DNA from: Lachnospiraceae bacterium KGMB03038
GTDB lineage: Bacteria > Bacillota > Clostridia > Lachnospirales > Lachnospiraceae
Direction of reading: 5' to 3'
NCBI GenBank assembly: GCA_007361935.1
Contig: CP041667.1
Coordinates: 2,012,501-2,076,500 of the forward strand
DNA length: 64,000 nucleotides
Of the stretch, positions 33,847 to 42,430 are shown one piece after another. Below the pieces are notes generated by a model that was not told the DNA's origin, ran no database searches, and worked only from the letters and a program-made list of their open reading frames with translations. Made by a program: the position numbers and the translations under genes. Every line of letters starts with the position of its first letter. Position 1 is the stretch's first letter.

Positions 33847-34760
33847 GACACTTAATGAGTCCACTGGATTTTTCCGTGGAAGAATTAGACCAATTGATGG
33901 ATCTGGCATCCGACATTGAGGCAAATCCAGGGAAATACGCCCACGCCTGCGATGGGAAGAAGCTGGCCACCCTTTTTTATGAGCCAAGCACCAGAACTCG
34001 GCTCAGCCATGAGGCGGCTATGCTCAATCTGGGAGGAAATGTACTCGGATTTTCTACCGCCGACTCCAGTTCCGCCGCCAAAGGGGAGAGCGTCGCCGAC
34101 ACCATCCGCACCATTTCCTGCTACGCGGACATCTGCGCTATGCGGCATTATAAAGAAGGCGCGCCTATGGTTGCCGCCAAACATTCCAGGATTCCGGTCA
34201 TCAACGCCGGGGATGGAGGCCACCAGCACCCCACCCAGACCCTGACCGATCTTCTGACCATCCGATCTTTAAAAGGCCGGCTGGAAAACATGACCATCGG
34301 TCTGTGCGGAGACCTAAAATTTGGCCGTACCGTCCATTCTTTGATCCACGCTCTGGTCCGCTATCCGGGGATTCGTTTCGTGCTGATCTCGCCAGAGGAG
34401 CTGCGTCTCCCAAGTTATATCCGCTCCGATGTGCTGGATCAGAAGAATATCCCTTATGAAGAAGTAGTCCGGCTTGAAGACGCGCTTCCGAATCTGGATC
34501 TGCTCTACATGACCCGCGTGCAGAAAGAGCGTTTCTTCAACGAAGAAGATTATGTGCGTATGAAGGATTTCTATATTTTAGACCGGAAGAAAATGAAGCT
34601 TGCTCCTGAGAATATGTATGTTCTCCATCCTCTGCCAAGGGTCAACGAGATATCCGTAGAGGTAGACGATGATCCAAGAGCCGCTTATTTCAAACAGGCC
34701 CAATATGGTGTCTACATAAGAATGGCGCTGATCCTGACACTGTTAGAGATTGAAGTATAA
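33843..34760 (+). CDS. pyrB: Aspartate carbamoyltransferase catalytic subunit
   Basis: 305 residues, behind AAAGGAGG. The carbamoyl-phosphate loop FYEPSTRTRLSHE and the HPTQTLTDL motif are intact. Makes carbamoyl-aspartate in pyrimidine synthesis. It is followed 17 bp later by pyrI, so the enzyme is the allosteric two-subunit type. Confidence 0.97.
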   Translation: MRHLMSPLDFSVEELDQLMDLASDIEANPGKYAHACDGKKLATLFYEPSTRTRLSHEAAMLNLGGNVLGFSTADSSSAAKGESVADTIRTISCYADICAMRHYKEGAPMVAAKHSRIPVINAGDGGHQHPTQTLTDLLTIRSLKGRLENMTIGLCGDLKFGRTVHSLIHALVRYPGIRFVLISPEELRLPSYIRSDVLDQKNIPYEEVVRLEDALPNLDLLYMTRVQKERFFNEEDYVRMKDFYILDRKKMKLAPENMYVLHPLPRVNEISVEVDDDPRAAYFKQAQYGVYIRMALILTLLEIEV

Positions 34761-34777
34761 AAAGGAGGCCAGAAACT

Positions 34778-35218
34778 ATGGTAAAGAATACATTGACCGT
34801 TGGACGTATTGAAGAGGGGTTTGTACTGGATCACATTCAGGCCGGACGAAGCATGGATATCTATAAATACCTCCATCTGGATAAACTGGACTGCTGTGTG
34901 GCTATCATCAAGAACGCCCGGAGCAGTAAAATGGGACGGAAGGATATTATGAAGATTGAATGTCCCATTGATTTTATGGATCTGGATATCCTTGGTTTTA
35001 TCGATCACGATATCACGGTAAATATTGTCAAGGACAGTAAGATCGTAGAGAAAAAATGTCTCCATCTTCCCAAAGAGATCACCAATGTGATCCGCTGCAA
35101 GAACCCCCGGTGTATCACTTCCATCGAGCAGGGCCTGGACCATGTCTTTGTACTGACAGATCCGGAGAATGAAGTCTATCGCTGCAAATACTGCGAAGAA
35201 AAATACCACAGAAGATAA
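34778..35218 (+). CDS. pyrI: Aspartate carbamoyltransferase regulatory subunit
   Basis: 146 residues. N-terminal nucleotide-binding domain (1-95) and C-terminal zinc domain with four cysteines (CKNPRC ... CKYC). Confers nucleotide control on PyrB. AAAAGGAGG site. Confidence 0.97.
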   Translation: MVKNTLTVGRIEEGFVLDHIQAGRSMDIYKYLHLDKLDCCVAIIKNARSSKMGRKDIMKIECPIDFMDLDILGFIDHDITVNIVKDSKIVEKKCLHLPKEITNVIRCKNPRCITSIEQGLDHVFVLTDPENEVYRCKYCEEKYHRR

Positions 35219-35230
35219 TTGATCATAAAA

Positions 35231-35270
35231 GAAAAGCACGGCCGTCAGACATCAAGCGGCCGTGCTTTTC
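35231..35270. terminator. Bidirectional terminator between pyrI and the LysR gene
   Basis: 14-bp perfect stem GAAAAGCACGGCCG with its complement, 12-base loop, A/T runs on both sides. Serves convergent pyrBI and the LysR gene. Confidence 0.92.
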
Positions 35271-35282
35271 CTTTCTTATTTC

Positions 35283-36167
35283 TTACGCGATCGAGCTGGA
35301 AAGCCCGATCATCAGACGCATTAGGGGACTGATCCACTTATTCTTATTATGGGCGCATACGGCTGTGATCCTGTTGTGCGAGATCTCTGTGGGGATTTCC
35401 TCCAACTCACCTGCTTCTAACTCTTCCCGCACCGTGAATTCAGGAAGGTACGAGATCCCCACATCGCTTTTTACCAGATTCTTGATCGTGGGAATACTCC
35501 ACATCTCAATCGTATGATCCAGGGTAATAGACTTTTTCCTTAAATACTCTTCAAAGATCTGCCGAAATACGCATGTTGGCTCGTTAATGACCAAAGGGAC
35601 CGAAAGCGTCTGATCCGGCGTCACAAAATCCGGGAACCTGCGCCTGGTCTCCGGCGAGGCCACCAGTACCAGCGGGAAGGCGCCGATCGGGTAGGTGATC
35701 AGACCGGAACCGAAGCCGCCGATGTCTTCATAGAAAATCCCCAGATCCAAACTTCCCCGCAGCAATTCATTCCGGATATCGTAACAGTTCATGGAGCGCA
35801 GATAGATCTTGGCCTTTGGCGCCTGCTGACAGAACTTTTTCAGCGCGGTGGGAATCTTGTAACACAGCAGCGTCTCTCCTACTCCAATATGGATGCTCCC
35901 CTGGCAATCGGCCAGATCATTTTCAAAATACCGCAGTTTTTCTACCGACTGAAACACCTCATCCACATAAGGGACCAACAGTTCTCCAGCCTGGGTCAGG
36001 ACCATGTTTCTCCCGGATTTCTCGAACAATTTCACAGATAATTCCCGCTCCAACTGACCCATCTGGAAAGTGATGGCCGATTGGGTATAATTCAGCTTTT
36101 CCGCGGCAGCTCTAAAACTTCCCGTCTCCACCACCGTGCGGAATGTATTCAGATACTTTAATTCCAT
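35283..36167 (-). CDS. LysR-family transcriptional regulator
   Basis: 294 residues. N-terminal winged helix (MELKYLNTFRTVVETGSFRA ... LNYTQSAITFQMGQLE) and type 2 periplasmic-like ligand domain (about 90-290). Divergent from the damaged GNAT gene at 36297, with AT-rich repeats between them. Effector unknown. Confidence 0.93.
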   Translation of the reverse strand: MELKYLNTFRTVVETGSFRAAAEKLNYTQSAITFQMGQLERELSVKLFEKSGRNMVLTQAGELLVPYVDEVFQSVEKLRYFENDLADCQGSIHIGVGETLLCYKIPTALKKFCQQAPKAKIYLRSMNCYDIRNELLRGSLDLGIFYEDIGGFGSGLITYPIGAFPLVLVASPETRRRFPDFVTPDQTLSVPLVINEPTCVFRQIFEEYLRKKSITLDHTIEMWSIPTIKNLVKSDVGISYLPEFTVREELEAGELEEIPTEISHNRITAVCAHNKNKWISPLMRLMIGLSSSIA

Positions 36168-36179
36168 TTTTCCTCCACA

Positions 36180-36231
36180 CTTAAATTATTTTTAATCGTT
36201 ACTTATTTATCTTTAAATTGTTTTTAATTAT
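36180..36231. promoter_or_regulatory. AT-rich direct repeats between divergent LysR and GNAT genes
   Basis: TTAAATTRTTTTTAAT occurs twice about 33 bp apart in the LysR leader. Each has partial dyad symmetry of the T-N11-A kind bound by LysR regulators. Confidence 0.45.
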
Positions 36232-36296
36232 TATATAATGCTATTATATGTAGAAGAAAGAAATTCTGCAAGATATTTACGGAAGGAGAACGAAAC

Positions 36297-36800
36297 ATGT
36301 ATACATTAGAACTGGCGCGCCCGGATGAGCTGCAAACCTGCTGAGAGATCATAGCGATGGGGCGAAATTTTCAGAAAGAACAGGGATTCACACAATGGAC
36401 CGAAGACTATCCTAATCCGGATACGATCCGGGATGATATTGAGGCACAAAAAGGGTATGTGATCAAAGCGGACGGCCGGATCGCCGGCTACATGTGTGTC
36501 GATTTTGACGGGGAACCTGCTTATAATAATATCGAAGGAGAATGGCACACGAAAGCCCCCTATGCCGTCGTACACCGGAGGGCATTCCATGGAGATTTCA
36601 GAGGGAGGGGTATGGCTGATGTCGCTTTCCGCCTGATCGAGAAACTTTGCCTTGACAATCAGATCGCAAGCATCCGGGTTGACACAGATTTTCCAAACAA
36701 ACGGATGCAGCATATTTTAGAAAAAAACGGATTTGTCAAACGTGGAGTGATCGTTTTCCAGGGAAGCGGAAAACTAGCCTATGATAAAGCATTAGAATAA
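36297..36800 (+). pseudogene. GNAT acetyltransferase with an in-frame TGA at codon 16
   Basis: A strong GGAAGGAG site and ATG at 36297 begin MYTLELARPDELQTC, then TGA (36342-36344), and the same frame continues EIIAMGRNFQKEQGFTQWTE to a complete GNAT domain (FRGRGMADVAFRLIEK) ending at 36800. The missing residue would sit in the first helix of the fold. The simplest reading is a point mutation. Re-initiation at ATG 36357 would leave 147 residues without the first strand and part of the first helix. It converges with rnpB. Confidence 0.75.
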
Positions 36801-36802
36801 AC

Positions 36803-37154
36803 TTGCGAGCAAGACGATAAGCCGGGTTATGTCGTGGGTAATCATCTATCTAGGCCTGCCGTTGCCAGCAGACTCCAGCAGCCTACCTAAGACGTGACGG
36901 GCCGCCACATCGTCTTTATTCAGCCTTGCTTCGGATGGGGTTTACATGTGCCCCCGCCGTTACCGGCAGGGCGGTAGTCTCTTACACTGCCCTTCCACCC
37001 TTACCTCCCTTTAGAGAAGGCGGTACATTTCTGTTGCACTTTCCTTGGAGTCGCCTCCACCGGACGTTATCCGGCATCCTGCCCTGTGAAGCCCGGACTT
37101 TCCTCACCTGCGGCCTTTCGGCACATGCAGCTGCGATTACCTGTCTTACTCGCG
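36803..37154 (-). ncRNA. rnpB: RNase P RNA, bacterial class A
   Basis: About 350 nt. The conserved core GAGGAAAGTCCGGGCTTC near the 5' end and AGATAGATGATTACCC plus CATAACCCGGCTTA near the 3' end are present on the minus strand. P1 pairs GCGAGTAAGAC at the 5' end with GTCTTGCTCGC at the 3' end. The ribozyme removes 5' leaders from tRNA precursors. Ends are set by P1 and the promoter, accurate to a few bases. Confidence 0.96.
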
Positions 37155-37161
37155 GTTTTAG

Positions 37162-37190
37162 ATTTTATCACAAAATCAAAGAATAATCAA
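37162..37190 (-). promoter_or_regulatory. rnpB promoter
   Basis: TTGATT (37190-37185), 17 bases, TAAAAT (37167-37162), about 7 bases before the RNA 5' end. Confidence 0.85.
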
Positions 37191-37192
37191 TC

Positions 37193-37269
37193 GGGTACAC
37201 CCCATTTTTCATTTTGGTACACCCTTGAGGTCAATTTGGGACGTAGCCTTTTTTCATTTTACTACGTCC
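37193..37269. repeat. 77-bp intergenic repeat, copy A
   Basis: Contains two GGTACAC motifs 22 bp apart and an inverted pair GGACGTAG (37239-37246) / CTACGTCC (37262-37269). Related copies lie at 53716-53791 (opposite orientation) and 62834-62912. This copy supplies the last codons and stop of rnhA. Confidence 0.8.
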
Positions 37270-37727
37270 TCAATCAGCTCCTCTCCATCCGCCGCGGTCG
37301 TCGCCAGCTCATCGCAGCGCTCATTCTGCGGATGGCCGTCGTGCCCTTTGACCCAGATAAAGGTCACCTGATGGGACTCTTTGGCTTTCAAAAGACGTTT
37401 CCAGAGATCGATATTTTTGACCGGTTCGTTTTTCCCTCTTTTCCAGCCTTTCTTGATCCATCCCTGGATCCAATTCTGATTAAAGGCGTCTACCAAATAC
37501 TTGGAATCGGAATAGAGATCTACCTGGCAGGGCCGATTTAAGGCTTCCAGTCCGGCAATGGCCGCCATCAGCTCCATCCGGTTATTGGTGGTCTTTTGGT
37601 AACCCTGAGAAATTTCCTTGGTATGGAGCTCTCCCTTAGAATCCCGGTATTCCAGAACGGTTCCATATCCTCCGGGGCCATCTGGATTTCCCCTGGCCGC
37701 CCCGTCTGTATAAATGTCTACGTGCAT
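37254..37727 (-). CDS. rnhA: Ribonuclease HI
   Basis: 157 residues. IYTDGAARGNPDGPGGYG, ELMAAIAGLEAL, SDSKYLVDA and CDELA supply the four acidic catalytic residues. Degrades RNA in RNA-DNA hybrids. The last few codons (ending DVVK, then TGA) are encoded by the inverted repeat of copy A. Confidence 0.95.
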   Translation of the reverse strand: MHVDIYTDGAARGNPDGPGGYGTVLEYRDSKGELHTKEISQGYQKTTNNRMELMAAIAGLEALNRPCQVDLYSDSKYLVDAFNQNWIQGWIKKGWKRGKNEPVKNIDLWKRLLKAKESHQVTFIWVKGHDGHPQNERCDELATTAADGEELIEDVVK

Positions 37728-37791
37728 AGTTTTTCTCCTTTTCTATACAGTTTTATTTTGGTCTTTCTCACTCTTTCAGACCACTCTGCCT

Positions 37792-38487
37792 TTATAATTC
37801 AAATTCCTGGGGAGTTTGGGTGATCTGCATCACTTTGTCCTTATATCCGGCGGCCTCCGGGTTTTCCATCAGCCAGTCATAAACTTCAAACCTTCCCCAC
37901 ATATGCATCGGAAAAACCACTTTGGTATCTGTATGCCGCATAAAATAATCCATCCCCCAGTAATACTGCTCCTCCTGTCTTGGATCTAATGGGACAAAAG
38001 CCGCATCGATCCGCGTCCCCTCGATCTTTCGGATCTCATACTGGTAATTGCGCTTCATCATCTCGTTAAATGCCCGGCTTTCTTCTTCCCAGTGCCACCA
38101 GTTTAAGTCGCCCCCGTGGTAAAGCGTCTTTCCCTCTGCGTTCACCAGAAAAGCTACTCCTTCATCGGTGGAACGCAGCGTTTGAACGAAGATCTCGTCC
38201 GCTTGGAGCGTCTGCCTAGGGCCGATATAATGCACTTTTCCCTCCAACGCCTGTCCTTTTTCCACCGACGATCTGATATCATCGGATAAAATATAAGTCA
38301 CATCATAGTCTTTCGCCCAGTCAAAGATCTTCCTCTGAAAATGGTCATAATGTACATGGCTGGAAAATATATAAAGCTTCCTGTCAACTGCCTTGGCAGG
38401 AAGCTCCCCTTTGTAATAATCAAAGACCAGCATGTTTCTCCCCAGATCCACAGCGAATCCACTGTGCCCCAAGTAAGTCACCTTCAT
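37792..38487 (-). CDS. MBL-fold metallo-hydrolase
   Basis: 231 residues. HVHYDH is the metal motif (HxHxDH); GGDLNWWHW and MHMWGR supply later ligands. Substrate unknown; the sequence resembles UPF0173-like hydrolases. Three bp after the mogA-like stop, same transcript. Confidence 0.85.
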   Translation of the reverse strand: MKVTYLGHSGFAVDLGRNMLVFDYYKGELPAKAVDRKLYIFSSHVHYDHFQRKIFDWAKDYDVTYILSDDIRSSVEKGQALEGKVHYIGPRQTLQADEIFVQTLRSTDEGVAFLVNAEGKTLYHGGDLNWWHWEEESRAFNEMMKRNYQYEIRKIEGTRIDAAFVPLDPRQEEQYYWGMDYFMRHTDTKVVFPMHMWGRFEVYDWLMENPEAAGYKDKVMQITQTPQEFEL

Positions 38488-38490
38488 CGC

Positions 38491-38961
38491 TTATGCTTCT
38501 CCCTTCACCACTTCCACAGCATGGGTGATCTCCGGAAGCAGATAAGATAAACATTCTTTTACCGCTCCCGCTTTTCCCGGGAGATTTACGATCACTACAT
38601 CTCCCCGGATCCCAGCGATCCCACGGTTTAACATAGATCTCTTGGTCAGCTTCATCATATGGATCCGCATCACTTCCGAAATTCCTGGTATCAGCCGTTC
38701 TGTCACATCCATAGTAGCTTCAGGCGTACAGTCCATCGGCCCGCACCCCGCCCCGCCAGTGGTCAGGATCAGGTCCGCCAGATGATTGTCTGCCATCCTC
38801 TGCATCACAGTAGCCAGAACCTCCCGGTCTGTAGGCAGCGCTTTCTGAAACACGACATGATTTCCAGCATCTTCCACCAGCTTACGGATTACTGTCCCGG
38901 CTTTGTCTTCTTCTTTTTCTCTATAAATATCTGTATTTGCTGTAAGAATTGCAATTCTCAT
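38491..38961 (-). CDS. MogA/MoaB-family molybdopterin protein
   Basis: 156 residues from ATG 38961, after GGAGGTACAAT; the upstream frame to 39033 lacks a site. The LTTGGAGCGPMDCTPEAT motif binds molybdopterin in MogA/MoaB. Expected to adenylylate molybdopterin. No other molybdenum cofactor gene is in the window. Confidence 0.88.
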   Translation of the reverse strand: MRIAILTANTDIYREKEEDKAGTVIRKLVEDAGNHVVFQKALPTDREVLATVMQRMADNHLADLILTTGGAGCGPMDCTPEATMDVTERLIPGISEVMRIHMMKLTKRSMLNRGIAGIRGDVVIVNLPGKAGAVKECLSYLLPEITHAVEVVKGEA

Positions 38962-39039
38962 ATTGTACCTCCGTGCTTTCTCTAAATGTATCCCATATAG
39001 TAGCATTTTAACGCTTTTGGTCGAATAATGCAATGAAAA

Positions 39040-40512
39040 CTAGATAATAATGCAGACCAGTCCCCCATTGCTGTCGTTGACGATCTTCTGCATCGTATCC
39101 TGCAGCTTCTCCTGGCTGGCATCGCCGATCATAGAAATCTTATTTTTCATTCCATCCATTACCAGCTCTTCTATAGATTTGCCAAAAATATTGGTCTCCC
39201 AGATACCGCCCTCGCTTTCCTTTCTTTCTTTAATGTAATCTGCCAAATCCTGAGCCTGCTGCTCATTCCCCACAATGGGGGCGATCTCCGTTTCAATATT
39301 AGCTCGGATCAAATGGATGGATGGAGCCTCTGAATGGATCCTTACCCCGAATTTATTCCCCTGCTTGATGATCACCGGTTCTTCCAGGGTAATCTCCTCC
39401 CTGCGCGGGCTTACTACTCCATACCCTTTCATTTTCACAGCGGTAAAGGCGTCTTTGACTTCTTCATATTCCGCTTTCAAAGCAGACAGGTCCTTCATCG
39501 CCTCGATCAACTCATACTGACCTGCGATCGGCAGCCCTGTAAGCTCACTGAGTGTCTCGTAATAAAAGCTCTCTCCGATCCGCACCCGGATCTGTACGCA
39601 GCCGGTATCCATCTCAATATGCTCAATCCGCAGATCCTCTATGTAAATGCTCTCAGGCGTTTCAATACCTGAAGCCGCATCCTTGATCTCTCCCAGGTCA
39701 TCTAAAATCCGACGGACATGTTCCACCAGATCCTGTTTGATCTTATGGTCTCTAGGCAGCATTTCCACCCATTTAGGAATAAAAAACTGGACTTCTGAAA
39801 CCGGAAATTCATAAAGTACCGCTTCCATGATCCTGCAGATATCTTCTTCCTTTAGCTGTTCACAGTTTACCGGCAATGCCCTTACCCCGTAAGCCGCTTC
39901 CAGCTCTTCCGCGGTTTTGCCCGCCTCCTCTCCCAGAGGCTTTCTGGAATTCACCAAAACGACAAACGGCTTGCCGATCTCCTGCAGCTCCCGGATCGTC
40001 CTTCCTTCCGCTTCCCGGTAATTCTCACGCTGGATCTCCCCTATACTCCCGTCTGTAGTCACTACAAGCCCAATGGTGGCGTGTTCGTGGATCACCTTGC
40101 GGGTCCCGATCTCCGCCGCCTTGGTAAACGGAATCTCATGATCGAACCAGGGCGTCTTTACCTGCCGCTCCTGTCCTTCCTCAATATGGCCGGAGGCGCC
40201 TTCTACCATGTATCCCACACAGTCGATCAGCCGCACCTTAACTTCCGTCTCCTCAGACAAGCGCACCTTAGCCGCCTCTTTGGGAACAAATTTGGGTTCT
40301 GTCGTCATGATCGTGCGTCCGGAAGCGGATTGAGGAAGTTCATCCCTGGTCTGGGCCTTTCTGTGATCATCCTCCATATGCGGGAGTACCAATACATCCA
40401 TGAAACGTTTGATCAGTGTGGACTTTCCGGTCCGCACCGGTCCTACTACTCCTATGTATATCTCTCCCTTTGTTCTAGCCTGTATATCTTTGTAGAGTTG
40501 GAACGTATTCAT
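39040..40512 (-). CDS. spoIVA: Stage IV sporulation protein A
   Basis: 490 residues, full length. Walker A GPVRTGKST (24-32) of the TRAFAC-like ATPase domain, a middle domain, and the conserved C-terminus ending in GGLVCIII used for anchoring. It polymerises on the forespore to form the coat base. A CATACACT element (40548-40541, minus strand) about 30 bp before the start resembles a sigma-E -10. Confidence 0.97.
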   Translation of the reverse strand: MNTFQLYKDIQARTKGEIYIGVVGPVRTGKSTLIKRFMDVLVLPHMEDDHRKAQTRDELPQSASGRTIMTTEPKFVPKEAAKVRLSEETEVKVRLIDCVGYMVEGASGHIEEGQERQVKTPWFDHEIPFTKAAEIGTRKVIHEHATIGLVVTTDGSIGEIQRENYREAEGRTIRELQEIGKPFVVLVNSRKPLGEEAGKTAEELEAAYGVRALPVNCEQLKEEDICRIMEAVLYEFPVSEVQFFIPKWVEMLPRDHKIKQDLVEHVRRILDDLGEIKDAASGIETPESIYIEDLRIEHIEMDTGCVQIRVRIGESFYYETLSELTGLPIAGQYELIEAMKDLSALKAEYEEVKDAFTAVKMKGYGVVSPRREEITLEEPVIIKQGNKFGVRIHSEAPSIHLIRANIETEIAPIVGNEQQAQDLADYIKERKESEGGIWETNIFGKSIEELVMDGMKNKISMIGDASQEKLQDTMQKIVNDSNGGLVCIII

Positions 40513-40616
40513 TCTAATACCCCCTTGTTATGCTGATAACAGTGTATGAAGGGGACTCCCGCTTTAGAACCCGCAATAAAGGAAAATCCAAATACTTTTG
40601 CCGTAAATCAAATCAC

Positions 40617-40663
40617 CCCGCGGGAATCAGACATTGCACTTTTATGCCCAGATTCCCGCAGGG
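40617..40663 (-). terminator. Probable terminator of the gpsA operon
   Basis: CCCTGCGGGAATC pairs with GATTCCCGCGGG across a 22-base loop. The T-run after it on the minus strand is weak. Confidence 0.5.
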
Positions 40664-40709
40664 TAAATTCTAAAATCAGCAGTATGAAAATCCGCTTTCT
40701 TAAGTCCCG

Positions 40710-41723
40710 CTATTCTTTCCAAGCCAAGGAACTGTTCTCCGCTTTACTATCTCTGAGCATCAGCTCATTGACCGCTTCTTTCGGGTCTTTTCCATTAAAC
40801 AGTACCTCATTGACTTTATTGATGATAGGCAGAGACACGCCGTACTTTTCGCCCAGCTTCACCGCGGCTTTAGCGGAATACACACCTTCCACTACCATAT
40901 TGACTTCTTTCATGGCTTCCTCCATGGATTTTCCCTGGCCCATAAGGTAGCCGGCTTTCCTGTTCCGGCTGTGTACGCTGGCGCAGGTTACGATCAGGTC
41001 GCCGATGCCTGTAAGTCCGGTAAAGCTTTCGATAGATCCGCCCATCTTCACCCCAAGTCTCGCGATCTCCGCAATGCCTCTGGTGATCAGAGCCGCCTTG
41101 GTATTGTCGCCGTAGCCCATTCCATCGGCAATACCAGCCGCCAGAGCGATCACGTTTTTCAAAGAACCGCCCAGCTCCATCCCCAGGATATCCGGACTTG
41201 TGTATACCCGGAATACTTCATTCATAAACATGCTCTGCAGGTACTCAGCCGTCTTCTTTGTCTTAGCTCCGATCACCACAGTAGTAGGAAGGCCTCTCCC
41301 CACTTCCTCCGCATGGCTTGGGCCGGACAGGACCGCGACGTCTGCCTGCGGAATCTCTTGTTCGATCTGCTGGGAAAGGGTCATCAATGTATCTTCTTCG
41401 ATTCCTTTTGCCACATCCACAATAATCTGTCCATCCTGAATATAGGGATTCATCTTGCGGGCCGTGCTCCTAGCAGCGTGAGACGGAACAGCCATCACGA
41501 TAAAATCTTTCCCGGTCACAGCCTTCTCCAGATCGCCGGTAAATTCCATATCCTCAGGAAGCTTGATTCCCGGAAGTTTGCTTTTATGCTCTCTTTCCTT
41601 AGAAAGTCTCTCCGCCTCCTCTTTTCTGAAAGACCATACCGTGATCTGATGGCCATTTGTATGAAGCAGCAACGCAAGAGCTGTTCCCCAGCTTCCCGCC
41701 CCTATGATGCCTACATTTGCCAT
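40710..41723 (-). CDS. gpsA: Glycerol-3-phosphate dehydrogenase [NAD(P)+]
   Basis: 337 residues. Rossmann loop GIIGAGSWGTALA; GGSLKNVIALAAGIADGMG contains the catalytic Lys. Makes sn-glycerol-3-phosphate for phospholipids, the substrate of PlsY encoded just upstream. AGGAGG start. Confidence 0.97.
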   Translation of the reverse strand: MANVGIIGAGSWGTALALLLHTNGHQITVWSFRKEEAERLSKEREHKSKLPGIKLPEDMEFTGDLEKAVTGKDFIVMAVPSHAARSTARKMNPYIQDGQIIVDVAKGIEEDTLMTLSQQIEQEIPQADVAVLSGPSHAEEVGRGLPTTVVIGAKTKKTAEYLQSMFMNEVFRVYTSPDILGMELGGSLKNVIALAAGIADGMGYGDNTKAALITRGIAEIARLGVKMGGSIESFTGLTGIGDLIVTCASVHSRNRKAGYLMGQGKSMEEAMKEVNMVVEGVYSAKAAVKLGEKYGVSLPIINKVNEVLFNGKDPKEAVNELMLRDSKAENSSLAWKE

Positions 41724-41777
41724 AGCCTGTTACCTCCTTATTTATCTCTTTCCTGTGTACTTTGACCATCCTTCTTA

Positions 41778-42428
41778 CTAAGGCTGTTTCCCTACACTCA
41801 GTTTGTTCTCTGTGCCGTTCAATAACCTCTTTATATTCGCCCGGTGCTTAAAGAAGGCCGAAAGCACTAAGAAGACAGCAATCCCATACATCTCATAGAG
41901 ATGAGCGTCGGTCAGGCTGTATCCTCCCATCTGTCCGTATGCGATCACCTCGATCATATAGACGATGACCACCACCAGCGACCCCACAGACACATACCTA
42001 GTTGCGGCTACCGTTCCCACAAATACGGCAATACAGATCAAGATCATCCAGATATTGGTAGTACTTGCGATCAGGCCCGCTGTTACGGCGATCCCTTTTC
42101 CGCCTTTAAATCTCATGTAGAATGGATAATTATGTCCCAGCACCGCTCCCAATCCCGCGTACATGGACAAAAGCGAAAGCATGCCGCTGTCCGCGAATGT
42201 ATTCCGATACAGGAACCGTACCAGCAGTACCGCGAAGATGCATTTAAAACAATCTCCCAGGAAGGTGACCAGTCCAGCTTTCCATCCAAGAGTACGCAGG
42301 GCATTGGTCGTTCCCACATTGCCGCTTCCTTTCTGCCGGATGTCCACATGATGCAGCCTGCCGTAGATATATCCTGTCTCGATCAAGCCAAAGGCATAAC
42401 CAATAGCCACACAAACCAGCCGTTCCAT
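41778..42428 (-). CDS. plsY: Acyl-phosphate:glycerol-3-phosphate acyltransferase
   Basis: 216 residues, about five to six membrane helices. The PlsY motifs KGSGNVGTTNALR, GHNYPFYMRFKGGKG and the late Ala-Phe-Lys-His block are present. Begins phosphatidic acid synthesis. Two bp after the der stop. Confidence 0.96.
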   Translation of the reverse strand: MERLVCVAIGYAFGLIETGYIYGRLHHVDIRQKGSGNVGTTNALRTLGWKAGLVTFLGDCFKCIFAVLLVRFLYRNTFADSGMLSLLSMYAGLGAVLGHNYPFYMRFKGGKGIAVTAGLIASTTNIWMILICIAVFVGTVAATRYVSVGSLVVVIVYMIEVIAYGQMGGYSLTDAHLYEMYGIAVFLVLSAFFKHRANIKRLLNGTENKLSVGKQP

Positions 42429-42430
42429 CT

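Noticed and set aside
36342..36344. TGA as a selenocysteine codon
   Set aside because: GNAT enzymes have no selenocysteine at this helix, and no SECIS-like hairpin is evident directly after the codon.
40546..40950. 134-codon plus-strand ORF between spoIVA and gpsA
   Set aside because: Most of it is antisense to gpsA and the rest covers a terminator; no family resemblance.
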